This document shows, in pieces, positions 1 through 9,100 of a stretch of 64,000 nucleotides of DNA. The DNA is taken from NCBI GenBank assembly GCA_019637155.1, contig JAHBWE010000012.1:186001-250000 (forward strand), read 5' to 3'. Each line of letters starts with the position of its first letter. Position 1 is the stretch's first letter. The position numbers and the translations under genes are program-made. Origin of the DNA: Labilithrix sp. GTDB lineage: Bacteria > Myxococcota_A > Polyangia > Polyangiales > Polyangiaceae. The notes beneath the pieces were generated by a model, which was given only the letters and a program-made list of their open reading frames with translations, had not been told where the DNA came from and made no database searches.

Positions 1-549
1 GCCATACCATTTGCTGTTGCCGTTCAACACGTCGGGCGCTGACGTCATGGACGTACGGACGGCGGTGCCCCTCTCCGGATCGATGATCAGCACGTCGGAG
101 CTCGAGTACGGGATGCCGTAGATCTTCCCGTCCGGCCCGAGCACACCGCCGCTCCACTTCGCGCCGCCCGCGAGCACGCCCGCGCCCGCGCCCATGTCGC
201 TGCGCGTCGCGGTGCCGGCGACCGGATCGATGATCAACACGTCGGGGCTCGAGTACGGGATGCCGTAGATCTTCCCGTCCGGCCCGAGCACACCGCCGCT
301 CCACTTCGCGCCGCCCAGCAGCGAAGAGCCCAGCGTGTTGCGCCGCGCCTTCTTGCCCGCCCCCGCATCGATCGCATCGATCGCATCGATCGCGTCGGCC
401 ACGTCGACGTCCGCCGCGCCGGAGTCTGCGTCGTCGGTCGGGTTCGCGTCACCGCCGAACGAGCCGCAAGCCCACGCCGCCGCGACGAGCGTGAGGGAGA
501 CGCCGAAGAGCGCTCCGCGCACAGCTCGTGTTCGGCGCGCGAGCGTCAT
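1..549 (-). CDS. Repeat-containing lipoprotein, 3' end outside window
   Basis: The reading frame starts at ATG 547-549 and stays open through base 1, so the C-terminus lies outside the window. The N-terminus has a basic region, a hydrophobic stretch and a lipobox ending in WACGS, so it is probably an outer-surface lipoprotein. An Asp/Ala-rich linker containing IDAIDAIDA follows, written in DNA as a 9-base direct repeat near 367-395. Two copies of a 49-residue unit with the core GGAKWSGGVLGPDGKIYGIP then begin, each ending near DVLIIDP. The unit resembles beta-propeller or beta-strand repeats that carry a recurring PDGKIYGIP motif. Function is unknown; a surface-exposed propeller is an inference. 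Confidence 0.75.
   Translation of the reverse strand, partial: MTLARRTRAVRGALFGVSLTLVAAAWACGSFGGDANPTDDADSGAADVDVADAIDAIDAIDAGAGKKARRNTLGSSLLGGAKWSGGVLGPDGKIYGIPYSSPDVLIIDPVAGTATRSDMGAGAGVLAGGAKWSGGVLGPDGKIYGIPYSSSDVLIIDPERGTAVRTSMTSAPDVLNGNSKWYG
75..316 (-). repeat. Tandem 147-base coding repeat
   Basis: Bases 75-169 and 222-316 are near-identical over 95 bases, with two visible differences, and are offset by 147 bases (49 codons). They encode successive protein repeats of the edge lipoprotein. The near-identity at DNA level suggests recent duplication or gene conversion. Confidence 0.85.
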
Positions 550-585
550 TCGACCCATCTTAGACGGCGCGCGAGCGCGCCGCGA

Positions 586-954
586 TCAGACCGATTGCAA
601 GCGAACCGCTGTGCCGTACGCGAGCACCTCGGTCGTGCCTTGGCCGAACTCGGTGGCGTCGTAGCGCATGCCGATGATGGCGTGCGCGCCCAGCGCCTCC
701 GCGTGCGACAGCATCTCGACGTAGGCGTCGTGGCGGGCGGCCTCGCAGACGTCGACGTACTCCTTGATGTTGCCGCCGGCGAGCTGCTTGATCGAGCCGA
801 CGAACCCCGCGCCGAAGCTGACGGAGCGCACGATCACGCCGCGAACGATGCCGAGGTAGCCGACGATCTTGTGGCCCGCGACGTCGTTGCCCGTCGTCAC
901 GATGACCTTCTCGGTCCGCTCGGCGCCGGAGCGGTAGGGGGAGCTCGTGTCCAT
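586..954 (-). CDS. YbjQ/UPF0145-family protein
   Basis: This 122-residue protein belongs to the YbjQ (UPF0145, 'heavy-metal-binding') family. The body shows VTTGNDVAGHKIVGYLGIV, then the Arg/Gly region RGVIVRSVSFGAGF, and the C-terminal GAHAIIGMRYDATEF strand typical of the family. The family forms small oligomeric cytosolic proteins whose biochemical role is not settled. Length fits the usual 105-125 residues. It lies alone between the repeat lipoprotein and the small Cys-rich gene, on the same strand, with 36 bases to the upstream start. Confidence 0.85.
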   Translation of the reverse strand: MDTSSPYRSGAERTEKVIVTTGNDVAGHKIVGYLGIVRGVIVRSVSFGAGFVGSIKQLAGGNIKEYVDVCEAARHDAYVEMLSHAEALGAHAIIGMRYDATEFGQGTTEVLAYGTAVRLQSV

Positions 955-964
955 GACGTGAGAC

Positions 965-1258
965 TCAAGGGATCTGGTCGCAGGTCCCTTTGTGATCGCT
1001 CTCGTTGCAGTCGCTGCCGCACGAGTCGTAGCAGTCGCAGTACGACTTCGCGCAGGCCTCGCAGTCGGCCTTCTTCGCCGAGATCACCGCCGCGCTCACG
1101 CACGCGCTGAACTTCTCGCTGCAGCTCGCCTCCTCGTCCGACGAGCACGTCCCGCCCGAGCACCCCGCCTGCGCCGCGACGACCCCGAACGATCCCACCA
1201 CGACCGCCCCGACGACGCCGAGAGTCCCGAGCGCCCGAAGGACTTCGCGAGCGATCAT
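965..1258 (-). CDS. Small exported Cys-rich protein
   Basis: This 97-residue protein has an N-terminal hydrophobic segment (LGTLGVVGAVVVGSFGVVAA) followed by a short mature domain with about eleven cysteines, including CEACAKSYCDCYDSCGSDC. The cysteine spacing suggests several disulfides in an exported protein; a lipobox-like AQAGC is also present. The start ATG 1256-1258 overlaps the TGA of the upstream gene (ATGA), so the two are probably translationally coupled. No family is recognised. Similar small Cys-rich secreted proteins are common in Polyangia. Confidence 0.65.
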   Translation of the reverse strand: MIAREVLRALGTLGVVGAVVVGSFGVVAAQAGCSGGTCSSDEEASCSEKFSACVSAAVISAKKADCEACAKSYCDCYDSCGSDCNESDHKGTCDQIP

Positions 1259-1563
1259 CCGACCGCGCGGCGTTCGCGGGTGAAGGCCGATTGAAGGCGC
1301 TCCGCGAGCTCGTCGCGGTTCTCGATGGAAGGGACCGCGCGGCGGGTGGAGGAGCGGCGCTCGCCGAAGGCCATCCGCAGGTCCGCGACGGTGCGGAGGT
1401 CCGCCTTCGAGCGGGCGTGCATCAACGCGTGCGAGCCACAGAGGGTCGCCTCGCTCCCGCCGCGGAGCTGGACGATCGCGAGCATCCGCTCGTCGCAGAC
1501 GCCGCAGACGGCGCAGGATTTCATCGGTGCTTCGGGATTTTCGGCGCGCTTCCTACGGTCCAT
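1255..1563 (-). CDS. Small CxxC protein, possible zinc-binding
   Basis: This is a 102-residue cytosolic-looking protein. Its N-terminal half has CAVCGVC and a later LCGSH, a C-C-C-H arrangement suited to a small zinc site. The C-terminal half is charged and helical. An internal ATG at 1522-1524, just before KSCAVCG, is an alternative start; a GTGAGGG stretch lies directly against the first ATG, so the start is uncertain. The stop overlaps the start of the Cys-rich exported protein by ATGA. No function is recognised. Confidence 0.55.
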   Translation of the reverse strand: MDRRKRAENPEAPMKSCAVCGVCDERMLAIVQLRGGSEATLCGSHALMHARSKADLRTVADLRMAFGERRSSTRRAVPSIENRDELAERLQSAFTRERRAVG

Positions 1564-1627
1564 CCCTCACCGTTCGCACGCGCGGCATCGGCGGGCCAAG
1601 AAAACGGGAGTGCGATATAAACCGTCC

Positions 1628-2581
1628 ATGGCCCTCTATCTCGTCACCGGCGGCGCTGGCTTCATCGGTTCCTCGATCGCAGAGGCCCTCCTCGCCAAAG
1701 GCGAGAAGGTCCGCATCCTCGACGACTTCTCGACCGGTCGCCGCTCGAACCTCGAGTCCCTCAAGGGCAACGTCGAGGTGATCGAAGGCACGATCGTCGA
1801 CCCCGAGACGGTGAAGAAGGCCGTCCAAGGCGTCGAGGTCATCTTCCACGAGGCCGCGCTCGCGTCGGTCGCCCGCTCGGTCGAGAACCCCGGCATCTCC
1901 ATGCTCGCCAACGTGCAGGGCACCACGGTGGTGCTCGACGCCGCGCGCCACGCGAAGGTCCGGCGCGTCGTCTTCGCCGCGAGCTCTTCCGCGTACGGGG
2001 ACACGCCGACGCTGCCGAAGGTCGAGACGATGACCCCCGAGCCGCTCTCGCCGTACGCGATCTCGAAGCTCACCGGCGAGCACCTCCTCCGCGTGTTCTC
2101 GTCGCTCTACGGGATCGAGACGCTGAGCCTCCGCTACTTCAACGTCTTCGGCCCGCGCCAGGACCCCACCAGCCAGTACGCCGCCGTCATCCCGAACTTC
2201 ATCAAAGCCGCGCTCAACAAGACGCGCCCGGTCGTGTTCGGCGACGGCGAGCAGACGCGTGACTTCTGCTTCATCGACAACACCGTCGAGGCGAACCTGC
2301 TCGGGGCGAGCACCTCGAACAAGCTCACCGGTCAGGTCGTCAACATCGCGTGCGGCGAGCGCATCTCGCTCAACGATCTCCTGAAGCACATCGGCGAGGA
2401 GGCCGGCGCGCCGCTCGATCCGATCTACGAGCCCGGCCGCCAAGGCGACGTCCGCGACTCGCTCGCCTCGATCGAAGCGGCGAAGAACCTCATCGGCTAC
2501 GAGCCCAAGGTCCGCGTCCGCGAAGGCCTCGCCAAGACGTTCACCGCCTTCAAAGCGATGTACGGCGCCGGCAAAGCCTGA
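1628..2581 (+). CDS. NAD-dependent nucleotide-sugar epimerase (UDP-glucose/GlcNAc 4-epimerase type)
   Basis: This 317-residue extended short-chain dehydrogenase begins with the Rossmann fingerprint VTGGAGFIGS. The NAD-binding Asp of ILDDFSTGRRSN, the active-site Ser region ASSSAYGD, and the catalytic SPYAISK (YxxxK) follow. The stretch YFNVFGPRQDPTSQYAAVIP is characteristic of WbpP/GalE-like 4-epimerases acting on UDP-hexoses for surface polysaccharide. The ATG at 1628 is chosen because the Rossmann strand starts four residues later; the open frame upstream has no homology. It stands alone, followed by a strong hairpin. Exact substrate (UDP-Glc, UDP-GlcNAc or a dehydratase substrate) cannot be fixed by eye. 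Confidence 0.85.
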   Translation: MALYLVTGGAGFIGSSIAEALLAKGEKVRILDDFSTGRRSNLESLKGNVEVIEGTIVDPETVKKAVQGVEVIFHEAALASVARSVENPGISMLANVQGTTVVLDAARHAKVRRVVFAASSSAYGDTPTLPKVETMTPEPLSPYAISKLTGEHLLRVFSSLYGIETLSLRYFNVFGPRQDPTSQYAAVIPNFIKAALNKTRPVVFGDGEQTRDFCFIDNTVEANLLGASTSNKLTGQVVNIACGERISLNDLLKHIGEEAGAPLDPIYEPGRQGDVRDSLASIEAAKNLIGYEPKVRVREGLAKTFTAFKAMYGAGKA

Positions 2582-2651
2582 GCGGTCTCCTCTCGGGGAC
2601 CCGGGGCGGCGGAGCGCGCCCCGCGCGCGGAGAGTCCCCGGCGGGGAGAGC

Positions 2652-2675
2652 TCGAGAGGGGCTGGCCCCTCTCGA
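2652..2675. terminator. Hairpin between convergent genes
   Basis: TCGAGAGGGGC at 2652-2662 and GCCCCTCTCGA at 2665-2675 form an 11-bp stem with a two-base centre. It lies between the convergent stops of the epimerase and the AgmX-like gene and probably acts as a bidirectional terminator. There is no strong T-tract. Confidence 0.6.
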
Positions 2676-2685
2676 ACAAGAAGAC

Positions 2686-3903
2686 TCAGCTCGAGAAGAC
2701 GAGCGGGTAGACGACGGTGACGATGCCGCCCTCCGGCGGCGGGAACGACATCGACTGGAAGCCGCGCACGACGCACGCCGTGACCTCCGCGTCGGGGAGA
2801 TCGCCGCCGCCCGCGCTCGCCATCGCGACCGCGCCCTCGCGATCGATCACGAACTTCACCGCGACGCGACCCTCGAGGCCGGGGTTCCGGCGCAGACCGG
2901 ACTCGTAGCAGAAGCGCAGGCGACCGAAGCCCTGACGAACGACGCGCTGCACCGCCTCCGGCGGGAGCCGCCCGTTGACCTGCACCCCCGAGCACCCGCC
3001 GCCGTTGGCGGTCGTCTCCAGATCGCCCCCGCAGCGAAGCACCGGCGACTTCACGACGTGCCCGCCCCACCCGCCGCGAGCGCGGCCGCCCGCGCCTCCG
3101 AGCCCACGACTGTCGCCCATACACGCGCTGCAGCCGACGCCGATGCCGTCGCGCGCGATCCCCTTCCCCTTGCCGCCGCCCGCTTCGCCGACGCCCGAGA
3201 GCGTCGCGCCGCCGAGGCCGATCGCGTCGTCGATCGTCGCGCCGAAGATGTTGCCCGTCGCGGACGGCCCTTCGTACGCGGCGAAGCGATCGCTCCCGCC
3301 GGTGCCCGCGCCGAGGAGGCCGATCAAGCCGAACGACGACGCCTCCTCGCGCTCCCGCGCTCGGTCGCGCGCTGGACGATGAGCGCCCGCTTCGTGGCGC
3401 GCGACGGTGTTGCCCGCGACGGCGGGCGCGCCCGAAGCCGGCGCCGCGCCCGCCGCCGCGCCCGCGATCGGCGCGGGGGCGTCCCCGATCTCCGCGCCGG
3501 CCGCCGCGCTCCGGTCCTCGAGGACCGCGCCGTAACGCGCGAGCTGCTCGAACGCGGCGCGCTCTTCCTCCGCCGCCGACGCGCGGCCGATGAAGGCCAT
3601 CGAGAGGATCGTGGCGTGGAGCACCGCGCCGAGCGCGACGCCCTTCAGGACGCGGCCGTCACCGAACGACCAGGGCACCCGCGCCGCCTCGACCACGCGC
3701 AAGCGCACGACGACCGCGCCGCACGCGACGACGTCGTGAAAGAGCTCGCCGCGCACCGCGACCACGAGGTCGCCGTCGCCGTCGCCGGGAAACGGAAGCG
3801 CGAAGTCCGCGAGACGCACCACCCCCCGCCCTCGCACGCGCGCGACCGCGACGACGTCCTCACCCCAACACAACCGAGCCTCGATCGACGGCGTCGCTCG
3901 CAT
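2686..3903 (-). CDS. AgmX/PglI C-terminal domain protein (TonB-like envelope protein)
   Basis: This 405-residue protein has an N-terminal cytosolic part of about 80 residues, one membrane segment near residues 85-105 (LKGVALGAVLHATILSMAFI), a long Gly/Ala-rich flexible region, and a C-terminal domain from about residue 305. The C-terminal domain carries GFGRLRFCYESGLRRNP and ends in a strand FPPPEGGIVTVVYPL. This matches the AgmX/PglI C-terminal domain of Myxococcota, related to TonB and tied in Myxococcus to gliding (AgmX/GltJ) and envelope function. The domain architecture (membrane segment, linker, periplasmic domain) fits. It follows the M4 protease gene by 66 bases on the same strand. 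A role in motility here is not shown. Confidence 0.75.
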   Translation of the reverse strand: MRATPSIEARLCWGEDVVAVARVRGRGVVRLADFALPFPGDGDGDLVVAVRGELFHDVVACGAVVVRLRVVEAARVPWSFGDGRVLKGVALGAVLHATILSMAFIGRASAAEEERAAFEQLARYGAVLEDRSAAAGAEIGDAPAPIAGAAAGAAPASGAPAVAGNTVARHEAGAHRPARDRAREREEASSFGLIGLLGAGTGGSDRFAAYEGPSATGNIFGATIDDAIGLGGATLSGVGEAGGGKGKGIARDGIGVGCSACMGDSRGLGGAGGRARGGWGGHVVKSPVLRCGGDLETTANGGGCSGVQVNGRLPPEAVQRVVRQGFGRLRFCYESGLRRNPGLEGRVAVKFVIDREGAVAMASAGGGDLPDAEVTACVVRGFQSMSFPPPEGGIVTVVYPLVFSS

Positions 3904-3969
3904 CGAGAGATGCGGACCGCACCGCGCGCCCGAAGTTCCCGCGACCGCGCAGAGCGCCGCGACCGCGCG

Positions 3970-5970
3970 TCAGCGGCGGCGCTTGCGGGTGCCGAGGAGG
4001 GCGGCGAGCCCGAGGACGGCGAGGAGCGAGCCTGCGTTCGGGCCGGTGCCCGTCGTGTTGCAGCCGCTCGTCTCCGTCGTCACGGCGCGCTTCTTCTTCG
4101 GCTTCTTCTTGGTCGTCGTCGTGTCGTCGTCGTCGTCGTCGTCGGTCGAGCTCGGGGTGTTCGTCGTCGACGAGCCCTCGGGGTCGACGTCGCCGGTGCC
4201 GCCGCTCGTCGTGCCCGGCGTGTCCGTGCTCGCGATCGTCGCGCACGCGCCCTGGACGATGCCCGTCGCCTTGAAGGCGCAGTCGACGATGTTCTGCTCG
4301 TTCTGCGTGAGACCGATGTCCTTCGCCGCCGACATCACGCCCGCCGCGGCCTGCTCGAAGCCCGTCGACTGCATGAAGTACTGCGAGTTCGCGCGGTACC
4401 AGAGCTTCTCGGACTTCTCCCAGCCGATGCCGGTCTTGATCGTGACGTTCGACACCTTGTTCGTGCCGCCCACCGTCATGAGGTAAGCGGCGTTGTTGAT
4501 GATGCCGCTGTTGATGTGAACGCCGCCTTCGTCCTGCGTCGTCTGGACGAACTCGTTCATGTGCCGCGGCTGCGGCTCGAGGCCGCCGCGCGGGTCCACC
4601 ATGTCGCGGAGCGGCTTCCCCGACTTCACGACCTGCTCGCCGAGGAGCCAGTTCTTCTGCGCGTCCGGCGCGACCGTGTGCTCGATGAAGGCGCCGAAGA
4701 TGTCGGAGACCGCCTCGTTGAGCGCGCCCGACTGGTTCTTGTAGATGAGGTTCGACGTCTTCTCGATGACGCCGTGGGTGAACTCGTGCCCGACGACGTC
4801 GAGGCTCACCGAGAGCGCGCGGAAGAGCTGACCGCCGTCGCCGTAGATCATGCCGGTCTTGATCCACGCCGCGTTGTCGAACTGGCGGCCGAAGTGGACC
4901 GTCGACTGGAGCGCGCCGCCGTTGCCGTCGATCGCGTTCCGGTTGTGGACCGTCCTGTAATACTTCGCGACCGCGGCCGCGTTGAAGTGCGCGTCGACCG
5001 CCGCGCCCGCGCCGTTCTGGGTGCGGTCCCACGTCGTCGTCGAGTTGGAGGTGACGATGTTGCCGGGCGCCACCTCCTGCTGCTGCGCCGTGAACGTCTG
5101 GATCGACACGCCCGTGCTCGTGTCGACCATCTGGAAGCCGCCGGCGCCGTTCGAGACCTCGAACTGCTTGTCGTCGTTGAGGACGCCCTTGCCCGACGCC
5201 TGGATCGTCTGCAGATCGTTGCGGCGATCGAGGATGTCGCCCGTGTGCGCGTCGACGTTGACGACCCAGATCGCCGGGTGCTCCGCCGCGAGCGCGCGGA
5301 CGTGGAACTCGTACGCGAGCCTTCCCTTCGCCTTCGAGCCGTCCTTCGTCGGCTCGGCGTAGACGACGAGCTCGCCCGCGTCGGCCTCGAGCGAGCTCTC
5401 GTCGACGACGCTCCGCGAGAGCACGTCGGCCTTCACCACCGCGAGCGCGTCCTTCGCCTCGAAGCGCGGGTTCACGTCGACGTCGTCGAGACCCGCGACG
5501 TAGTTCGCGTCGATCGAGGCGAGGCGGCCCTCTCGATCGTAGTGCGCCATCACCTCGGCGCCGCGGACCGGCACGCCGTGCACCGTCTGCTGGAAGCGCG
5601 CGTGCGCCATGCCGAGCGCGTCGGACTCGGTCTTCTCCGCCGCGAGCTCGAGGCCCGGGTCGCGCATCTTGAAGAGCGCGCGGTTCTCGTTGAGGACGGC
5701 GAGCGTGCGGACGTGCGGGTTCTCGCCACGCTGGAGGACGCGCGCGCCGGTGCGCTTCGCGGAGAGGTGGAGCGGCGTCTTGAGCTCCTCGTGCTGGAGC
5801 CACGTCCAGCGCTGGTGGGTGGTGGTCTCGAGCGCGTCGAACGCCTCGAGCTGCTGCATCGTCACGCCGTCGGTCGGGAGCGGCGGCAGCGCCGGCTCGT
5901 CCTCCGCCTCGGTGCTGCAGCCGCCCGCTGCAGCAAGGATCCCGAAGGCAACGAACGCAAGCTTCCGCAT
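3970..5970 (-). CDS. M4-family (thermolysin-like) metalloprotease with MYXO-CTERM-like tail
   Basis: This 666-residue secreted zinc protease has a signal peptide (MRKLAFVAFGILAAAGGC), an FTP/PepSY propeptide to about residue 260, then the M4 catalytic domain. The zinc motif HEFTHGVIEKTSN, the third-ligand motif NEAVSDIFGAF and the active-site VHINSGIINNAAYL are all present, so it should be active. A Ser/Asp/Lys-rich linker follows, then a single cysteine, a hydrophobic segment (AGSLLAVLGLAALLG) and a terminal Arg cluster, the layout of MYXO-CTERM sorting tails. The start at 5970 is chosen because a signal peptide begins there; the frame continues upstream without one. It probably degrades prey or extracellular protein while anchored on the surface. 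Confidence 0.9.
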   Translation of the reverse strand: MRKLAFVAFGILAAAGGCSTEAEDEPALPPLPTDGVTMQQLEAFDALETTTHQRWTWLQHEELKTPLHLSAKRTGARVLQRGENPHVRTLAVLNENRALFKMRDPGLELAAEKTESDALGMAHARFQQTVHGVPVRGAEVMAHYDREGRLASIDANYVAGLDDVDVNPRFEAKDALAVVKADVLSRSVVDESSLEADAGELVVYAEPTKDGSKAKGRLAYEFHVRALAAEHPAIWVVNVDAHTGDILDRRNDLQTIQASGKGVLNDDKQFEVSNGAGGFQMVDTSTGVSIQTFTAQQQEVAPGNIVTSNSTTTWDRTQNGAGAAVDAHFNAAAVAKYYRTVHNRNAIDGNGGALQSTVHFGRQFDNAAWIKTGMIYGDGGQLFRALSVSLDVVGHEFTHGVIEKTSNLIYKNQSGALNEAVSDIFGAFIEHTVAPDAQKNWLLGEQVVKSGKPLRDMVDPRGGLEPQPRHMNEFVQTTQDEGGVHINSGIINNAAYLMTVGGTNKVSNVTIKTGIGWEKSEKLWYRANSQYFMQSTGFEQAAAGVMSAAKDIGLTQNEQNIVDCAFKATGIVQGACATIASTDTPGTTSGGTGDVDPEGSSTTNTPSSTDDDDDDDTTTTKKKPKKKRAVTTETSGCNTTGTGPNAGSLLAVLGLAALLGTRKRRR

Positions 5971-6178
5971 TGTCACTCGAGTGTCGCAACTCGCGGGCCA
6001 ACTCGCCAAGGCCGGCGGCGGTCCACTCCCGTCAGAAATGACCGCCGGCTCGGTTCCCGGTCGTCGCGAATCGCGCCAAATCGGCAGGGATTGTCGAGAT
6101 CCACCTGAGTGCGAGGTGAGCAAGGTGGAACGACCGCGATCCATGACCTACAGCCACGTAGGGTGTACGAATCCCGCG

Positions 6179-9100
6179 CTACGGCCTCGACAGGATCACG
6201 GAGAGCTCGGGCGGGACGATGCCGTAGCCCTCGGCCGCGGCGAGGAGGCCGGCGTTCGAGGCGACGTTGGAGAGGAAGTCGCGCGCGTGCGGGGTGCCAC
6301 GGAGGCCGTTCACGCGCGTGACGAGACGCGGAAGGCCGCGCGCAATTGCATGTTTTGCTTCGGCGGTGCGACCGAGATCGAAGAGCGCGTCGTGGAGCGC
6401 GAGGAAGATCGGCGCCTCGTTGAGGAGGCTCGGCGAGCCGTCCTCGATGAGCGACGCCGCTTCGGTCGCGAGCTCGACCGCGCGCTCCGCCTGACCGAGC
6501 CGGCGCTCCGCTTCGCTCCAGAACCCGAGCGCGACGGGCACGACGTCGAGCATCTTCGTCGCGCGATACCCACCCGACGCGGTCTTCAGCAGCGTGCGCG
6601 CTTGCTCGGCCGCGTTCGGCGGCGCGCGCGTGCCCGCGTCGGTGCGGAGGAGCTCCGCGCCGCGATAGAAGAGGACGCCGAGCGTCGCGCGATCGTGCGG
6701 GACCCACGCGCCCGAGACCGCGTTGTCGGCGATCGCGCGCGGATCGGCGAGGAGCGTGTCGTGCGCGGAGTCGGAGCCGAACGTCGCGGTCCAGCAGAGC
6801 AGGTTCATCTGTCCGTGCCGCACGGTGCCGGGGGAGCCGACCGCCTGCGCGAGGGCGATGCCGCTCTCGATCGCCGCGCGCGCTTCGTCCTTCGCGCCCA
6901 TCGTCGTCAGCGCGAACCCGACGTTGATGTTGAGCGTGGCCTCGCGCGTCTTGAGGCCGGCCTCCGACGCCGCGCGCACCGCGCTGCGACGCGCTTCGAG
7001 GGCGGCGCCGACGTCGCCGCGCGCCTGACGGACGACGGCGAGCGTCTGGTACGCGTCGACCGCGGCGCCCGGCAGCGAGTGGTCCCGCGCGAGCGCGAGC
7101 AGCGAGTCGGTCCACGCGGCGGCCTTGTCGAGCTCGCCCGCGAACGCGTAGCGCGCGGCGAGATCGGCGGCGGAGCGCGCCTCCTCGTCCCAGAGCCCCG
7201 CCGCCTTCGCGCGACGAATGACCTCCTCGAGCGACGCGCTCGTGTCCGGCCGGCCGCCGCACGCGTTCTCGTAGCGCACGCGCGCGCCGAGCGCACGCAC
7301 CGCGCTCGGCTCGTCGTAGACCGCCTCCTGCATCGCGCGCACCGCCGTGTCGCGCTCGCCCGCGCGCGCGTCGAGGCGCACCCACGCTTCGTCGAGGAGC
7401 TGCGCGCGCGCGAACTGGGTCGGGTTGTCGATCGCGAAGTCGAGCGACTTCTCCGCGAGGCGCACCGCTTCTCCGAGCGCGCTCGCGGCGAGGGCGCGCC
7501 GCGCCGCCTTCTCGACGTAGACCGCGGCCTCGACCGGCTGCCCTCCGAGCTCGAGGTGACGCGCGACGATCGCGTCGTCCTCTCCCATCTTCGCGAGCCA
7601 GTGCCCCGCCTCGGTGTGGAGCTCCTTCAGGTGCTCCTCGCCGAGCGACGCGTACGCGACCTCGCGCGTGAGCGCATGCTTGAACGCCCACTCGCGCGTG
7701 TCCTTGAAGCGCGACGACGCTTGCTCGAGGACGACCTCGGCCGTGGTCAGCACCTTCATGACCTCGCCCGCGTTCTTCACCCCGAGCGCCTCGAGCCCCG
7801 CGTCCCAGACCTGGAGCCCGAAGATCGAGAGCTTCATCGCCGCCTCGCGCACCTCCTCGTCGAGCGCGTCGAGGTGGACCTGGATCGCGGCCTCGATCGT
7901 GGGCGCGCTCGCGGCGTCGCGACCTTGATGGGCGAGGCGCGCGAGCTCCTCCGCGAAGAGCGGAGAGCCGCCGGCCTGCGCCGAGATGCTCTCGACCAGC
8001 GCCTCGCCTTCGGGCGACGTCGCCTTCTCGCCGAGGATCGCCTTCGCGATCGCGCGCACGGTGCGGCGCGCGAGCGGGCGGAGCTCGATCCGGACGTGGT
8101 CGCGGCCGTTCCAGCGCGCGGGATCGTCGCGCCAGAGCGTGGGCCGCGCCGTCGCGAGGACGAAGACGGGGTGCCCCGCCGCGCGCGCGAGCAAGTGATC
8201 GATCCACGAGAGCGACTCGAGGTCGGCCCACTGCGCGTCCTCGATCGCGATGACGAGCGCGGACTCGCGCGACATGCGGAGCGCCATCTCCGTGAGCGCG
8301 ATCCACAGCGCGTCGCGCGCGGCGCGGCCGTCGGCGCCCTCCGGCAGCGGCACGTTCGCGATGAGGCGAGCGACGAGGTCGCGCGCCTCCGGCTCCCCGA
8401 GCCCGAGCCGGCCGAGCAGCGCGTCGATCGCGGTCCCGGACGCGTCGAGGTCGGCGCCCTTCGACACGCCGGCGAGGCCGCGCGCGACGTCGGCCATGAT
8501 GCCGAGCGCGTGGCTCTTCGCGAACGACTCCGCGCGCACCATGACGACGCGCGGGGACGACGGATGCGACGCTACGCGCGCGAGCGCCTCGCGGCGGAGG
8601 CGCGTCTTGCCGATGCCGGGCGCGCCGGTGAGCGTGACGATGATCGGCGTCTCGTCCTCCATGCAGCGCTCGTACGCGCTCACGGCCTGGGAGAGGTCCG
8701 CCTCGCGGCCGACGAACGGCGAGCCGCCCGCGATCTCCTTCTTCGCGGTGACCTTCGGGCCCACGACCGAGGTGCCGTCGGCGCGGACTTGCATCTCGAA
8801 GCGGCCGCGCGCGAGCTCGCTCGTCGTCGTGTCGGCGAGGACCTGCGTCTTCTGCGCGTCGCGCGCGAGCGCGGCGGCGCGGTCGACGACCTCGCCGGTG
8901 GGGCGCGTGCGATCGATGCGCGTGCGCCCGGTCGCGACGCCGACCTTCGAGCCCATCTTCGCGAGGCGGAGCCCGAGGTCGAGCGCGCGCGCGGCCTCGT
9001 CGCCGAGCGCCTTCTTCACGCCGAGGTGCGCGACGATCGCGTCGCCGCCGAGCTCGGTCGCCTCCGCGCCGCGCGCGCGGAGGTGCGCGATGAGACGCTG

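Noticed and set aside
4112..4145. (GTC)n microsatellite as a possible regulatory repeat
   Set aside because: It encodes the Asp-rich linker of the M4 protease in frame and is explained by the protein.
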